This document shows positions 21,330-34,432 of a stretch of DNA of 64,000 nucleotides, piece by piece. Position 1 is the stretch's first letter, and every line of letters starts with the position of its first letter. The notes under the pieces are model-generated. The model saw nothing but the letters and a program-made list of their open reading frames with translations, was not told the DNA's origin and ran no database searches. Location of the stretch: positions 467,971 to 531,970 of the forward strand of contig MNCI01010832.1 in assembly GCA_015680685.1 (NCBI GenBank), read 5' to 3'. Source of the DNA: Gnetum montanum. Taxonomy: Eukaryota; Streptophyta; Gnetopsida; Gnetales; Gnetaceae. A program made the position numbers and the translations under genes.

Positions 21330-22640
21330 GTGAGAGAGGTGGCCAATGACCACATTCTCGGTCCCTTTTCGATCTACCATCATGAGATCGAATTCCTACA
21401 AGATCTTGAGCCACCATATGACATGAGGGCTCATTGTTGGCTTGTTCATGAAGAAGTGGATTGCACTATGGTCCATGTGCACAAATACTTTGTAGACAAG
21501 CACATAGTGCCTAAACGTTTCCAAAGCATACACCACAACCATTAGTTCTTCTTCCATGATGGTGTAAGTTAACTATGCTCTCACAATGCTTAGGATCACA
21601 CAATGGATGTAGTATGGCTATTTCTTATCATCCATCTACATGGGCACTACTCCCAAGGCATAGTTAGATGCATCTGTCATGATGTGGAAGGGTTTGGACT
21701 AGTTTGGTGCTCATAGGATTGGTGTTTCTATGAGTTTCTCTTTTAATTGTTTGAATGCATGTTCACATTCTTTGGCTAGATGAAAGGTGCATCTTTCTTC
21801 AAAAGCTCTACCAATGATTTTGCAATCTTAGAGAAATTCTCTATGAATCATCAATAGTAGCCAATGTGTCCAAGGAATGATCAAACATCTTTAATGGTCT
21901 CTAGTTAGAGTGTTATTCCTTGGATGAACCTTATCTTTTCTGGATCTACCTGAATCCCCTTTTTGTGAAATTTGTTGTCCTAGCACAATGCCTTTTTCGA
22001 CCATGAGATGGCTCTTTTGCCAGTTGAGATGCAAGTTTGTTTCAACAAATCTCTTTAATACTTGCTCAAGGTAGTCTAAGGCTTGCTTAAATGTAGCTCC
22101 ATAAGTGGAAAATTCATCCATGAAGACTTCCACACCACTATTGATCTACTATTGGAAAATACTAAGGACCTAGCATTGAAATGTTGCAAGGCCATTGCAC
22201 AGACCAAATGGCATCTTATAATATGTAAAAGTCCCATAGGGACTCATGAATGTTATCTTGGCTTGATATTTTGGTGCAATTTGGATTTGGTTATAGCCAC
22301 TATAACCATCCAGGAAGTTATAATAACAATGCCCAAATATGGTGTCCAATACTTAATCCACAAATGGCAATGGAAAATGATCTTTAAATGTTACCATATT
22401 CAATAGCCTGAAATCAATGTAGACTCACCACTTGCCACCTTTCTTTGGCAAAATTATGAGTGGGCTAACCCACTCACTATCTACAATAGGATAGATGAAC
22501 CCCACCTTGAGTAGTTGTTCAATTTCCTTCTTGATGATCTACTTCAATTTGGGGTTTAGTTGCCTCTATGGTTGCCTTCTAGGCTTCATGGTTAGGTTAG
22601 TGTAAATGTGATGTTGGAATATCCTTGGATCAATCCTAGT
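21330..22640 (-). pseudogene. Reverse transcriptase and RNase H of the antisense Athila-like element
   Basis: Minus strand. RT region about 22530-21890, with FMDEFSTYGATF just below 22133 where the family has FMDDF, so one catalytic Asp is now Glu. It is followed by NLHLNWQKSHLMVEKGIVL. RNase H lies below about 21790 and ends near 21330 where the reading resembles the DHLS boundary. Upstream, the linker at 22904-22566 reads LPAIMEYAFLNNGKLVIIN, matching 2931-2985 of the sense element. Broken by several stops. Confidence 0.75.
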
Positions 22641-23039
22641 CAGCTCGAGATATGACCAAGCAAAGGCTATTATCCATTTGTTAACCACCTTCAATAACTT
22701 TTCTTTTTGTTCAAGAGCAAGTTTGACATTAATTATGACTAGTTTACCATTGTTTAAAAATGCATATTCCATGATGGCTGGTAAAGTTTCTAGCTCTAAG
22801 GTCTCTTGCTTGAAGTTATTAGGGATTTCCAACTCGCCCCAACAAGTATCATCATCTTTATTAGAGAGTTGGAAATGAATTGAATATTGATTTCTTGTGC
22901 ACACTTATTGCATGCTTTAATGTATGTACTTTTGATGGACCAAATATTTTGCATGAAATTGCACTCATTATGACTATACACTATGCATGGAATAGGCTTC
23001 TTCTCTATCTTGCCCAATTCATTTTCTTTGGATATTTCT

Positions 23040-23420
23040 AGAGATAGGTCCCTTATGCCCATTTTTCAATCGACTATGCTTAACCAAGCTCTTTTCATAA
23101 TGATGGGGAAGCCACTTTTTCAGTTTTTAACCTTGAACACTAGAAAATTAGTAGGATAGGATCACTTGCAAAATGTGATAGCAGTATCCTCTACTAATCT
23201 TGGAGGGACAGTAATTGACTAATCTGCCAATTCTATATGGATGTTCCTCTTCTTGAGAGATCGTAGGTTTTAGACCTTGTACATGTCATGAGAGATGAGG
23301 TTAACTTAGGAACCTAAGTCAAGAAGATCCTTTCATGGCTCATGTCCAGCAATCTATAAGTAAATGAGTGGACTTCTTGGGTTAGATCTTTTCATGGGAA
23401 GATTGCCAACCTTAATCTAG
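23040..23420 (-). pseudogene. Protease of the antisense Athila-like element
   Basis: The minus-strand frame reads DLLDLGS, stop, VNLISHDMYK near 23320-23270, aligned with LLDSGSSVNLISQEMYK of the sense copy. The Ser of the DSG triplet is Leu and the following Ser codon is TAA. The downstream part reads KSGFPIIMKRAWLSIVD near 23090. Confidence 0.65.
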
Positions 23421-24049
23421 TCGAAAATAACATGAGTTAGCATTATAGTGTGAATCCGATGTCGCACTTGGTTTGAAGGGCACTCAAAGGTATTTGATGT
23501 AGAGGATGAAGGTATTAGAGATGTAGGATGATTAGCCACACTAGGTTGTGAGATTTGGAGAGGACTTTTGGGTTAGAAGAAGGATCTTTTTCTAGACCGA
23601 TTGTCCAAACCACTTGGCTGGAAAGCCAGCTATGAACGTATAGCCTTCGTAGTATTTTGTTGTTGTAATTGTGAAGGAATATTACCTTCTATGGATGGAG
23701 CCAAAGGTAACTAGGTTGAAGGTGGAGGTGTGTGTGCAGATGGATGTGGAGGGTGGTATGGATATGGATTTTCACCTTGATTAGCTGGTGAATGTGTTTG
23801 GTGGTACTTTGGAGGGTAATAGTGATGCTAATATGAGGCATGACTTATAGAACTTCTTAGGGATATGGGTTGCTGAACATAGTAATCATATGAATCTAGT
23901 TACCTATAAGGGTACTATTGCCTTGATGGTGCCATTCCCCATGATTGTGATTGACATCATTGTTGATATTGTTCATATGGTTGTGGAGGAGCTCCACTTG
24001 GGTAGTAAGCTTATTGTTGTTGGTGGAACTGCCTTGGATTGCCTTGAGG

Positions 24050-25397
24050 GTAAGGCAATCATCTAGGTGCTTGCCTTCATGCTAGTTGAGGACTCAATGC
24101 ATACACCCCAAACTCTTGTAAGTGTGACACCATAGGACAACATCCCTTTTGATGTTTGTATTGATAGATGTCACAATTAGTTTCATTATCAAAGTCGGTT
24201 TCCACAACTTCCTCTATAACAACAACTTTTCCTTTACTCTTTGGTAGGCATGTTCAACTTCTTTTCACCTTCTATAGTTATGATCACTATTTTTCTCTTT
24301 GAATTCTTTATCAATATTTATAGTGTTTTAAAAATTTTCATCTAAAGAGTCTCATAATTTATCAACCTTTATTGAAATGTTAGAAATAGATTTTTGGATG
24401 GGCAAGGTTTTCTTGTTCACCACTTCATCAAGTGGTGACTCCTCCTTGTCACAAAATTGAACCTCTCTTTTTCTGATGGAAGGATTCCTATTATACTCTT
24501 TCCCTTTTTCATAACTCATCTTCTTCTTTTACTAGTTGCTCAATTAGCCTTTGGATCTAATGAGCTCTCAGTTTAGACAATCTTCCTTAGGCATACACCC
24601 CAAGGGTTCTTCTAGTTTTTGCTTTGAGCCCATTTATGATGTGGCGAAGTTGTACCCTTTGAGAATAACCATGGCTAGGACATTGATGTAAGAGTGAATA
24701 GTATTTACCCATGGTAGCATCCAAGGATTTATGTGTTCCCTATTTCTATCCTTGGATTTTCCTTCTTAGATTAGACATTCTAGAGTATGTTTAATATTTG
24801 TCATTGAAAGTTTCAACATGGTACTCCATCTGTGAATAGATTTTAGCTCCAAGGATTAGTACCAACTTTCAACTTCCTTAATGAGTGTCCTAGGGAAAAG
24901 CTTGAGGTTTTGCAATTCATTTTCTATGTTCTATAAGGCACAAGCATCATGGAAATCTTGTAGATGCATCTATGGATCAGAATTGTATCCCCCCTCAAAT
25001 CTTGGGATATTATTCATGTCTAAGTGCTTGATTTGACTATCTTTCCTATGCCTAGTTAGAATTCTAATTTCCTTTACAATGTTGAGCATACTTCGAGTCA
25101 CTAATAGAGGTTCATCATCATCATTACATCAATGACGTTGATGATGGTTTTAGCCATCCCTTCAATCTTGGTGACCCTCACGATCATTGTTGTCTTGTTA
25201 ATCACCTTCATCATGATTATTTCAACAACAGCTTCTATGAGAATTGGTAGATGAAGAGGAATGTTTGGAATCAGATGAAGACGATGAAGAGGAAGGTGGA
25301 CTACCACCACCATCATGGTGTTAGCCACCACTCTTTCACTCATTATGGTCATCATCCTTAGATCACTTGCTATTGTGATGCTTGCCTGAGTTCCTAC
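24050..25397 (-). pseudogene. Gag of the antisense Athila-like element, main part
   Basis: Minus strand from the insertion point at 25397: RNSGKHHNSK, then a Ser/Asp/His-rich low-complexity part, LLVTRSMLNIVKEIRILTR (about 25110-25050) and NNIPRFEGGYNSDP (about 25012). The capsid core and a Cys/His remnant follow near 24140. The frame joins without shift to SHG on the other side of the Tat insertion (42508), which shows gag was continuous before the insertion. Confidence 0.7.
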
Positions 25398-26658
25398 TGA
25401 AACACCATGAATTTCGAGACCTCAGTGATCCAGAAAAGTCTTGAAGTTTAGGTAAAGACTTGCACAAAGGTGGCATCGAAACATCCAGGCAATGGGAACA
25501 TTGGAAATAGTGGCACATCTCAACAAGTTTTCTTTTTTGACTAAGGGCCAATTACGCTAAGCAGCTCAGCGTAGCAGACTCCAGAAGAAAAAATAGAACA
25601 AGGGATGCACAGTGGCAACACTTCAATTTTTCAAGTTGGTCATGATCAAAAATCTTAACTATTGTCATATTACGCCATGTTACGCTACGCAGCGTAATGC
25701 AAGTAGTGCAATTGACTTATCCGCAATGACAAAAGTAACGAAATTCAGGCAGTGGTAGTAATTATGCTACGATACGCTTTCTAGTGTATCATAGCGTAAT
25801 TGCAAAATAATTCATTCAATGCAAGAGACAAACTCAAATGAACTGTCTTCTTAAGGGGTAGTTAGGCTATACTATGCTTGAGAGTGTAACACAGCATAAT
25901 GCCACAAGCTTCAGCTACGGTACATCTGGTCAATGGTATTTTGTGGGCCCAAGACACACGTCATCTAAACTATGTTGTTCTCTTAACCCTAATCTTATAA
26001 ATACCCCAGTTGATGAAGATCAAAGGGTTAGCAATTTTTTGACAGTATTGGCAAAAAAACAAAAATTTTGCGAGACGACGAGAAGAGCATCAATGGTGAA
26101 AGAGAGAAGCTTTTAACTAGAGACTTCAAGTTAGCAGACATTTTGCTTCAAACCTGACTCCCTTGCACCCAAATTGGCTAGAAGAAGGTAGATTGGCCTT
26201 TGCTTATTTTATCTCTGAATGGCTTCTTGCTCTCGGCATGCACATCGTCTAAACCGAAGTCTGCTTGTAACCCTTGTGTTCAACAAATTTATCTATAAGT
26301 CCAATCCAAAATTTTGGGATCGTATATTTTCTTAATTCAATTTGTTGCATCTTACTTACATTGATTTTATAATTTTTTTGCATCATTTATGTTGTTATCA
26401 TTATCTTCAAGATTTGATCTTAGAGAAAATCTCATTTTCTCATCAATCGATATTGTACCTTCACATTAAAATTGTCACTTCGTGATCCGATCATTACAAA
26501 ATTTACTGATTAAGTAAGTCCATGTCTGATCGACAAGACCATTCAGGGCACCTCAGATTCGTTTTCCCCAGCACAGCCCTTGCACAGATCTGGGGTTGGA
26601 ACTTTGTACATAGAAATTCACTCGGTGTTTCCAGCGACCACCGTTTTCTATCGTTATA
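25398..26658 (+). repeat. 5' LTR of the Tat-lineage element
   Basis: Matches 41277-42507 over its whole length apart from small indels, for example about 18 bp near 25580. U3 holds a series of ACGCTA-type palindromes (25548-25905). TATAAATA lies at 25996-26003. Confidence 0.9.
25996..26003 (+). promoter_or_regulatory. TATA box in the 5' LTR
   Basis: TATAAATA, conserved in the 3' LTR at 41848-41855. It would set the transcript start near 26030. Confidence 0.6.
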
Positions 26659-26664
26659 GTTTTC

Positions 26665-26683
26665 TGGCACTAGAAGGAGGGCC
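26665..26683 (+). promoter_or_regulatory. Primer binding site of the Tat-lineage element
   Basis: TGGCACTAGAAGGAGGGCC begins six bases after the LTR end. Position and the TGG start are as expected for priming by a tRNA 3' end. I cannot name the tRNA from the sequence alone. Confidence 0.55.
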
Positions 26684-26916
26684 TAAACCTCCGATCCGTG
26701 TTTCACGGGTAGTCCTGTAAGCTATTTGTACCCATTGTCAATTGACGTAAATGTAATACCTCCATGGTTGTTTACAAGATTGTGTGGTGCAGGTTGGTCG
26801 CTTCGATGATTCCTTTGGAATCCTGCAGGGTAGAAAGCCCATTTATTTTCACCTTAGCTTTCCTTTGTCCTTGCGATCTTTATCCTTGTCATCATTACTC
26901 TCAAGCAATGTAGAGA

Positions 26917-29130
26917 ATGGCTGCTTCAACCACTGTTGTTGACACTTCTAACCTCAAGAATCCTTGGATGTTGCAAGTTACACCTCCTGTGGTTGAGCTG
27001 CCAACTAGTCCGGTGCGACCACATCGATCCCTCAAGCTCCAAAATAAAGAGCCTGAGGGACATGCCCAGCGTAGGGAACATTAAAATTTCATCTATGCTA
27101 AACTTGTGGTAAATTTACCCATGTATCCACAAGAACTTGAAGAGAAACACAAATATGAGTTCATCTACTGTAACGGGAAGGAATTCGTTCCTTCACTTAA
27201 CACTTCCATACATTTAACAGATCAGCAACAGTGGATGTTGGACCAACTGTTAATGGCCAAGGCATCAGTAGAACAATGAGACGAGATATTCCATGATGAG
27301 GTTCCCATGATGGGTAGGAAGATTTAGACCCCCACTCCGAGGGAGGTAGTCATGCTAGCTTTGTCGTGGCTCCTCCCTCGATCGCATCCTACGTAAACCC
27401 GTTGTTTATGGTCACTATGCCATTATCATTGACTACCGCAGACCATGTGATGCATAATGCCCAACGACATTTCTTCTCTCTAGCTACCCTCCCGAGTGGT
27501 ATTCCTTTACAGACTATCCCTCGGTAGTCACAATTGGCTAACCCATCTCATCGTATACCTGCACCTACATCACTGTATGTGAACACAATGCCTACTTCAC
27601 AATTACACACAGTTCCTGCATTCATCCCAGATCACACGACAGGACCCGCCACTACAGCATGGTGGGTTCCAAACACATCATCCTTTGTAGCACAGCCTAC
27701 GTAGATGTCTCATCTCACTCATCATCAACACCAAATCCTGTAGGCACTAAACCTTGCTATAGGGGCATTGTCTGTGCCCCCAGCTACACAAACAACGTAT
27801 CCCATGGCACAGTCGATGGTAGTTGCTCCATCTGCACCACCTACCAGGTGGTGGATGTCACAAGTTGCACTACCTATAGGGGCAGTCCCGATAACATTGC
27901 ACATAGGCTAAGCTGCCATCCCTATTCTGCCACCCAGCATGGCTCATTCTACAATACCGTAAACAACCTCTTCGTCTACAGGTCTGGATCAAGCTTTCCA
28001 GCTTATTCAAACCCTTACTGAGGAAGTTAAATGCCTCAAGGCTACTAGTTCTGACATAATACAGGTCATGGATTTTTACCATGATGATCCTATTAGCCCA
28101 GCAGTGCCTGTTTTGTCGTTGCCTCCTGGGGTGCCACTCCCCCATTTTACAAAATACAATGGGGAAGGTGATTCCAATGTCCATCTAGTCACCTTTAGGT
28201 CAGAGTCATTGTTATTGCAACAATGGCCACATATCATCATCCATGTATTTGCTATGTCCCTAACAGGTAAAGCTTTAGACTGGTATCGAGCACTCTCACG
28301 CTCTTCCATCTCAACCTTGGAAGAGCTGTTAACTTAGTTTGTAACTTGTTTCAAATACAACCTAAAACCAAAGGTCATGCTGGATTAGCTCATGGGATTC
28401 AAACAAGATCTGCTCAAGTCGGTCCAAAATTTTATACAATGGTGGAGCGCAACCTTGAACAAAATCTATGAACCCATCACGGAGGCTCATTTGTTAGCTA
28501 TCTTTAAGGGGGCAGTCAATGACTTCATTAAGTCCAAACTATATTACCTCACTCCCTGCTCCCTCAGCCAAGCCTTCGCTTAGACTAAGAGCATTCAAGA
28601 TGTGGCAAAGGCTAGCAAATACCTAGAGTATGTGGTCTATAAAAATGCCCATAGAAAAGGTAAAGAAAAAGGCAAAACTATGACAATGACTATAGCAGCG
28701 GTAGCCGAAGGGGCCAAGAAGAAAAATAACAACAAGAAAGTACCTGCGGTGCTTGCTAAGCCCACGACTAGCTCAAATAGCACTGACCAGGAAACTCCAC
28801 CCGCCCTTGAGGCATTTCCACAGCTGAAGCCTAATTTTGACATAAAGACCATTCAAAATACACGGCTCTACCTATAAAGCCTTCAGAACTTTTGAAGAAA
28901 TTACTGGGAACTAGCCATATTCAACATAAGAAGGTGTCTAAGGAAGGTATGAAATGCCATAGACAGCATTGCAAGCTTCTTAAGAATCCCTCCTTGGCCC
29001 TGCCAAACAAACCACCAGTCCCCAAAAACTTTAGGTTGGACCATTTCTATGACTATCACCAGCTGTGTGGTCATGACATAGATTACTTCTGAGCATTGAA
29101 AGATGACATTCAATGCATGATCAATCAAGG
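26917..29130 (+). pseudogene. Gag of the Tat-lineage element, broken
   Basis: ATG at 26917 opens MAASTTVVDTSNLKNPWM. A Pro/Ser/Thr-rich region follows to about 28000 with frame changes. The capsid core is at 28068-28600: GVPLPHFTKYNGEGDSNVHL, AMSLTGKALDWYRALS, then FIQWWSATLNKIYEP. A Lys-rich stretch (HRKGKEKGK, about 28648) and the Tat-type segment DYHQLCGHDIDYF (about 29052) come after it. Stops at 28336, 28389 and 28581 and several frame slips make it inactive. Order and motifs match Tat/Ogre-type gag. Confidence 0.75.
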
Positions 29131-29839
29131 TAAACTGATCTTAGATAGCAGTAGTCCGGTCCATCTGGAAAACCAGTCCATGCACGTGTACCAAGACCTG
29201 TTAAACACAAATAACGCAAGGTACACTATCAACGTGTTTAGTACGAAGGGTGATAGCCAAGCACAGCCAAAAAAACCCTTTGTGCTACATGTACCTCCTC
29301 GCCAGTCTCAGATGACGGGCCCGTCAACATTGACCAGCGTGGCTTAGCAACAACCCTTTGTTCTTCAGGTCCCATCTCCTACCTTCATTCTGTAGCACAC
29401 TATCAATAAAGTCGCGGCTCAACCTACACCCACACCTAGGGCACCCTTTGTCATCAGGGTGCCAAGGTCATCAGTTACTCCTGCTACATAGGGACGAATT
29501 TATAAGTCGACGCCTCAATCACAACCCAACAGAAAAGGAGAAGGGAATATGACAGCTGATACAACCAAGGACAAAATTATGCTGGGGTTTCCCAAGCCTA
29601 TGTCCCTTGCCTCAGCACCCTTGGCACCACACTCTAAAAAATACAATGCTACGCAAACGCAACCGTCTTCCCCCAACCCAAGAAAATGCAACCCTAAACT
29701 AGAAACCACGCCTTCCTGAGAGATTCGTCTCCTAGGATGAATGGAAGAAGAGAAGGGTGATAAACAACCAAATTGTGGATGTAATCTCCTCGATGCTTTT
29801 ACGTAGGTTAAATAGGCTCTGAAATAAAAGAATACAACG
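29131..29839 (+). other. Gag C-terminal / pre-protease stretch, broken
   Basis: Pro/Gln-rich reading frames with several frame changes and stops. No conserved motif. Probably the variable link between gag and protease. Confidence 0.5.
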
Positions 29840-30470
29840 TTGAGCCTCTATGACTTGCTGATGACATCACAAAAGCATCGTGAGGCCATGGTTCATATGT
29901 TAATATCCATATCCATGGACGAGAGCCTGCCAGCGGATGAAGAAGCGATCCACTCCATCATGCTTCCCTTGGCTGTTGAACAACCCCAGCCTTCCCTACT
30001 AACTTTTCATTATGAATCCATTAAGGACGACCCAGAGAAGGGTCAAGTGACAATAGCTCCTATGTTCATCACTATCCGGATTGGCCAATACCAAATCCAA
30101 AGAGTACATGTGGATGACGGGGTGGCTGCCAATGTCATTCCATACCCCATAGTTGATAAACTAGGTTTGATCAACCAGATCAATCCCACAACAATGTCAT
30201 GTTTAAAGTCATTCAATGGGCCATGAGTGCAAGTCAAAGGAACAGTACACATCAACTTCGTGGTGGGGGACCAATTCTCTACAAATGCAGTGTTTATCAT
30301 CATCGAGGAGATGTCTTGTTTCAACTTAATCTTGGGGAGGTCCTAGTTGGCTCAACTAAGGGCAGTCTCATCACCCATCTACCAGGAGATCCATTTTCCC
30401 TACGTAGGAGGGGAAGTGATCATCCATGGTGATAAGATGATCCCTCAAGTTGTTAATAACGTAGAAATGG
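29840..30470 (+). pseudogene. Protease of the Tat-lineage element
   Basis: An open stretch of 128 codons (29840-30226). The retropepsin site reads HVDDGVAANVIPYPIVDKLG at about 30110-30170. The usual DGSS/DGSA serine is Val, so activity is doubtful. After a stop at 30224-30226 the frame shifts and the second half is recognisable as ILGRSWLAQLRAV and PIYQEIHFPYVGGEVII (about 30328-30424), the usual end of Tat proteases. Confidence 0.75.
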
Positions 30471-31100
30471 AATAGGGTTCGGAAATCAAAATCCTCAGAG
30501 ATTAGTCTCCTGTCCCAATATTTGAATAGGCCAAAACAGTGGCTGATGACAACTTGATCTGGGTTGAACTACCTTTTCAAGAGGAAGATGGTGGTGTAGA
30601 GGAATGGAGTAATAAACCTCCTCATCCATACGCCTCACCAAAACTAAAAAAAATTAAGAAGTAGCTACAGAGTTAGTGAATGAACATGTTAGCATGACAT
30701 GTCACATTAGTCCGCACCTTTTATTGTTACACAATTTACGCCCTCTCTTTTCACATTGTCCTTATTACACTTCTTTCATACACATTATGGCCCGAAACAA
30801 CCTTAAACTAGTTACGGCCCAAAATGGCCTTAAATTAGTTGTGGCCCGCTACGGCCTAAAATTGGCAAATGTAATTTATCCTTTTACGCTTACGATCAAC
30901 TAGCCCAAAATGGCCTTAAACTAGTTGTGGCCCACTACGGCCTAGAACTGGAAATTTTTGTTATACCTCTTTACGTTTACGATGGCCCAGCCCGAAATGG
31001 CTTTAAACTATTAATAGCCTACAGTGGCCTAAAAAGTGTAATCCTTTTAACAATATGATTCATTTCATAAAAACTAAAATGATTATAGATCGAAGAACAT
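30471..31100. repeat. Post-protease link and GGCC/TAAACTAG repeat block
   Basis: Up to about 30663 a frame continues from protease (FQEEDGGVEEWSNKPPHP). From 30785 to 31035 about eight imperfect copies of a TGGCCC..TACGGCCTTAAACTAGTT-type unit occur, singly and in pairs. A similar TAAAACTAGC array follows integrase at 39720-40090. Confidence 0.55.
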
Positions 31101-31405
31101 CTTCCTTTATTCTATTTCATTACAACAAAAAGTTGGTCAATATAGCCACATCACACGTCGCCTTTGTTACCACTTACACCTGTGTCGTTCAACTCCATCT
31201 CTGCCTCATGAAGATCATCCTCATAAGGACCTTCTTCGAGTTGTATCTCTTCGTGGGGACGATTCTATTCGTGAGGCTCTCCCTCATGGGGACTCTTGCC
31301 GTGAGGTTCATCATCTTCTTGAAGCTCCTTCTCATGGAGATTCTCTTCGTGAGAACCATCATCTCCATTATTCTCTTCCTCATGAGGATCCTCTTTATGT
31401 CGATC

Positions 31406-31484
31406 CTAAGATTTGACATGAAACACATGTTAGCATCACCACCAAAACTACACATAACAAGAATACAATAGTCCTACAACTTAC
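31406..31484 (-). other. Last intron of the antisense gene
   Basis: 79 bp. Donor TCACAG/GTAAGT, acceptor AATCTTAG/GATCG. Joining gives NTGPSQ-DRHKEDPHEEEN in phase 0, entering the acidic tail. Confidence 0.7.
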
Positions 31485-32877
31485 CTGTGATGGTCCTGTG
31501 TTAGCCACGAAGGAAATTAGTTCCAAGACGATCCACAGGCATTGCATGATCTCATCCTCGATGAGCTCAAACCAAATCCCATCTCCTAGATCAGTTCCAG
31601 CCTTAACCTTCCCCTTTTCCATAGGAGTCCATCAGTGTGGTTCAGGAAAGAAGGAAGGGACAGTGGTCTCCCCACTAGGGAGAGCCATTTCTCTCTTAGG
31701 GGAGGCACTTACTGTCACTTGCTCCTAAAACTTTTTGTACACTCCAGAAGCATCGATGACACCAAGGAATAGCCGAAGGGACTGCGCTTCAACAATGGAA
31801 TCCCTGTAATGTTGGAGGTAGGTGGCACTTTCTCACTTATACACATGCTTGTGGTCCTTTTGTGCTTGCCCCCATGCTTGGACCCTCATGTTGAAATCCT
31901 TCCAGTCTTGGTTCTTCTGGGCTAGGAGATCCATTTGCATTAGTTACTCAATGAGCTCACGGTTGGCTTGGATGCTGTTTCTGACGACTGTCCAATAACG
32001 AGCGTAGTCAATCATAGCTGTCTACCAATTCTCATCATTGGCCTTTTGAGCTTGCAGAAATTTTTTTTGAGACTCCAGGTCCTCAACCCTACCAGTTAGA
32101 AACGTCTTCTCCTTTTCTAATTTCTGCAACCTCTTTCAAAGATCTTCGTTGACGTCCTGACACTCCCATAAAGAGTAGGCCAAGAATAACGCACATTTAC
32201 AAACTTTGTCGTAAAGGCTGCATGGCACTGCGATCACCTCTGGTGAAGGTTCAAGGGTAGTGTCTAAGTCAATGGGCTCTTTGGAATCCCATCTGAGGCG
32301 AGATCCTATAACATAAAAAGTAACAGTTAGGCGCAACAAAATAATGCAATGTCACAATGCTAACAATCCTTGTGTTATAACAGTTACATAACAATCTTAG
32401 GATCAATTTGCTCTAGGCAGCTGATCATATCATTCATGATGCCTTCCATAAAGATGAATTTATCAAGAATCTCACCCCAATGCTGAGTTGGTGCCACTGA
32501 CGAAGGCATGCCACTATTATCAGAAGTGTCTGTTAAGTGAACGAAATTCCTTAGACATAGTACGGTAGATGTAAAGGGCAATTAAGACAATTACAATAAT
32601 GCAAAACTAAATTCAACAAAACCCTCAAGTGTAATAGCGTGAGGTTTGCCCTCTAATGAAAGATCAAACTCACCAGTGACTAACTGCTTCTCTTTTCCCA
32701 GCTCGTCCAAACGGACCTCAGCATCCTCTACTTCCATCTCTTCTTCAGGCATAGGAAACTGTATGCCACCTACGTCACTAACATGGGCCTCCTTTTCTAA
32801 AACTGGGGCCCCTTCTCCACATCGTAAAACTATGGCCCCTATTTCAGGGATCAACTCCTCTACATCTTTCCCTTTGT

Positions 32878-33000
32878 CTGCCAAACGACACAGTTAACCG
32901 AAACAAAACCTTATTTAATTTTTACAAGCACTACGTGATGCAACGACGTCTATACGTAGCGTAGTACATATATAAACTAATTACGCCTCTCTCTACTTAC
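32878..33000 (-). other. Internal intron of the antisense gene
   Basis: 123 bp. Donor CAACTG/GTAAGT, acceptor TTTGGCAG/ACAAAG. Joining gives NDPPT-DKGKDVEELIP in one frame (phase 1). Confidence 0.65.
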
Positions 33001-34432
33001 CAGTTGGGGGATCGTTCCTGTGAAATTTGATTTGCAGCCTCTTTCCCCCTGCGTCAGTTGAGCTAGGAGATTCCACGGCCGGACGATGTTTTTTCAGCTA
33101 GATTGATGAACTCACTATTTCTTCTGCCAGGTGTTTCCCTCTCGATGCACTACTGGTGTAAGAAGGTAGTGTCCCACGCACGCTATCTTGGCCTCAGGTA
33201 TGAGGTGCTTCCAGAGCCTTAGTCATAAGTGAAAGCGAATCCCCAATACCTTCAGGAGGATCTTGCGACTGGGTGGTGTAGAAAACTTGCAAAATCCATG
33301 GTTTGGAAATCTGGTTATGATCTTGCTACACCCAAACTCCATCCCTACGAACCACCAGGAATTCAGCAAAATTTCGAAAGAAAGCTATAAAAAAGGTGAA
33401 GTGCACGTTGAAATGAGACTCGAGCTTCTTGCGAAGCTTGATCATTTCAGCCTGCAGGCCTTCAGCAAGGTAACTGGCCCAATTATACTATGCTCCATCC
33501 ACCATAACCTCCTGCATGATCCAAGCTTGCTCTATGGTAAGGATTCTTCCCTGAGAAAGCAACTTGGGGAAGGTGTGGGCTCAGAAGAGGGGACAAATGG
33601 TATGAGCCACCTCCAGCTGGATTTTATTAGCAAGGATACCTTTCAGTTCTTTTTTAACCCCTAGCCACTCCTCTATCTCCTTTTGATGTTTAGAACTCCT
33701 CTTTGACTTTTCTTCTACCAAAGGACCATCAGAGGGAATGCCAAAGAAGTTGGGGAATAGGCGATCGTCAATATCAAAACTCACACGCATGCTACGCATG
33801 TGCATGTAAAGATTCTTAGCCTCCTCATTGAAGGAGTCAACTAGGGTTAACATTTTAGCTACAATGACATCGGGGGTTACAGCCAAAAATAGCTCCATCA
33901 GTCTAGCTTCCTAAAGATTATTGGTTAGGGTAGCTGGGGCTGCTCCATGGCTGAGCCAATGCTGCACCTCTTTTATGTCACCATAATGAAAGAAGAGACT
34001 GCTCGTTTCATGCTCGGAGGCTATCACTGTGACCTCACGTGATTCCCTAGCTATGAACATAAAGCAATAGTTTAGACAATACAAAAAAATAATATAATTT
34101 CATACATTATTTCCATTCTGTAAGATGCTACGATGGATCACCATAGCGTAAATTACCGTGTCCAAATGACAAAGGAAACAGTGGGATTTTCTCTTGCACG
34201 TCCACAACGGTAATAGGACGATCCAAAGTCCACTCCTTATCTAGCCATCCAGAGTTTTTTACACTTGGTGAAGAATTTGACATAGTAGATAGGGTAGTGT
34301 GGGATTTCAAATTGTAGTAGCCCTAGAACACCAGCCCATACATTGCTAATAGAAGTGAACTCCTTTATAGTCGCTTCAGTCGTAGATAACATATCTGTAT
34401 CACCTTGGAGACCATGCTCATTGATAAATAAC

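Noticed and set aside
25101-25355. 84-codon Met/Val/Ile-rich minus-strand frame
   Set aside because: The neighbouring frame gives the Ser/Asp/His-rich gag text that joins in frame on both sides of the Tat insertion.
27659-28021. 120-codon sense open frame in the Tat gag region
   Set aside because: Gag-like Pro-rich reading lies in another frame and the text shows no domain.
31055-31471. 138-codon hydrophobic sense frame (repeated Leu/Ile/Arg)
   Set aside because: It is the reverse of the acidic PHEE-repeat exon of the antisense gene, which has splice sites in support.
32646-32897. 83-codon Ser-rich sense frame
   Set aside because: Reverse of the antisense exon DKGKDVEELIPEIG, which is spliced in frame.
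33263-33664. 133-codon sense frame
   Set aside because: It overlaps antisense exons with better coding character and has no motif.
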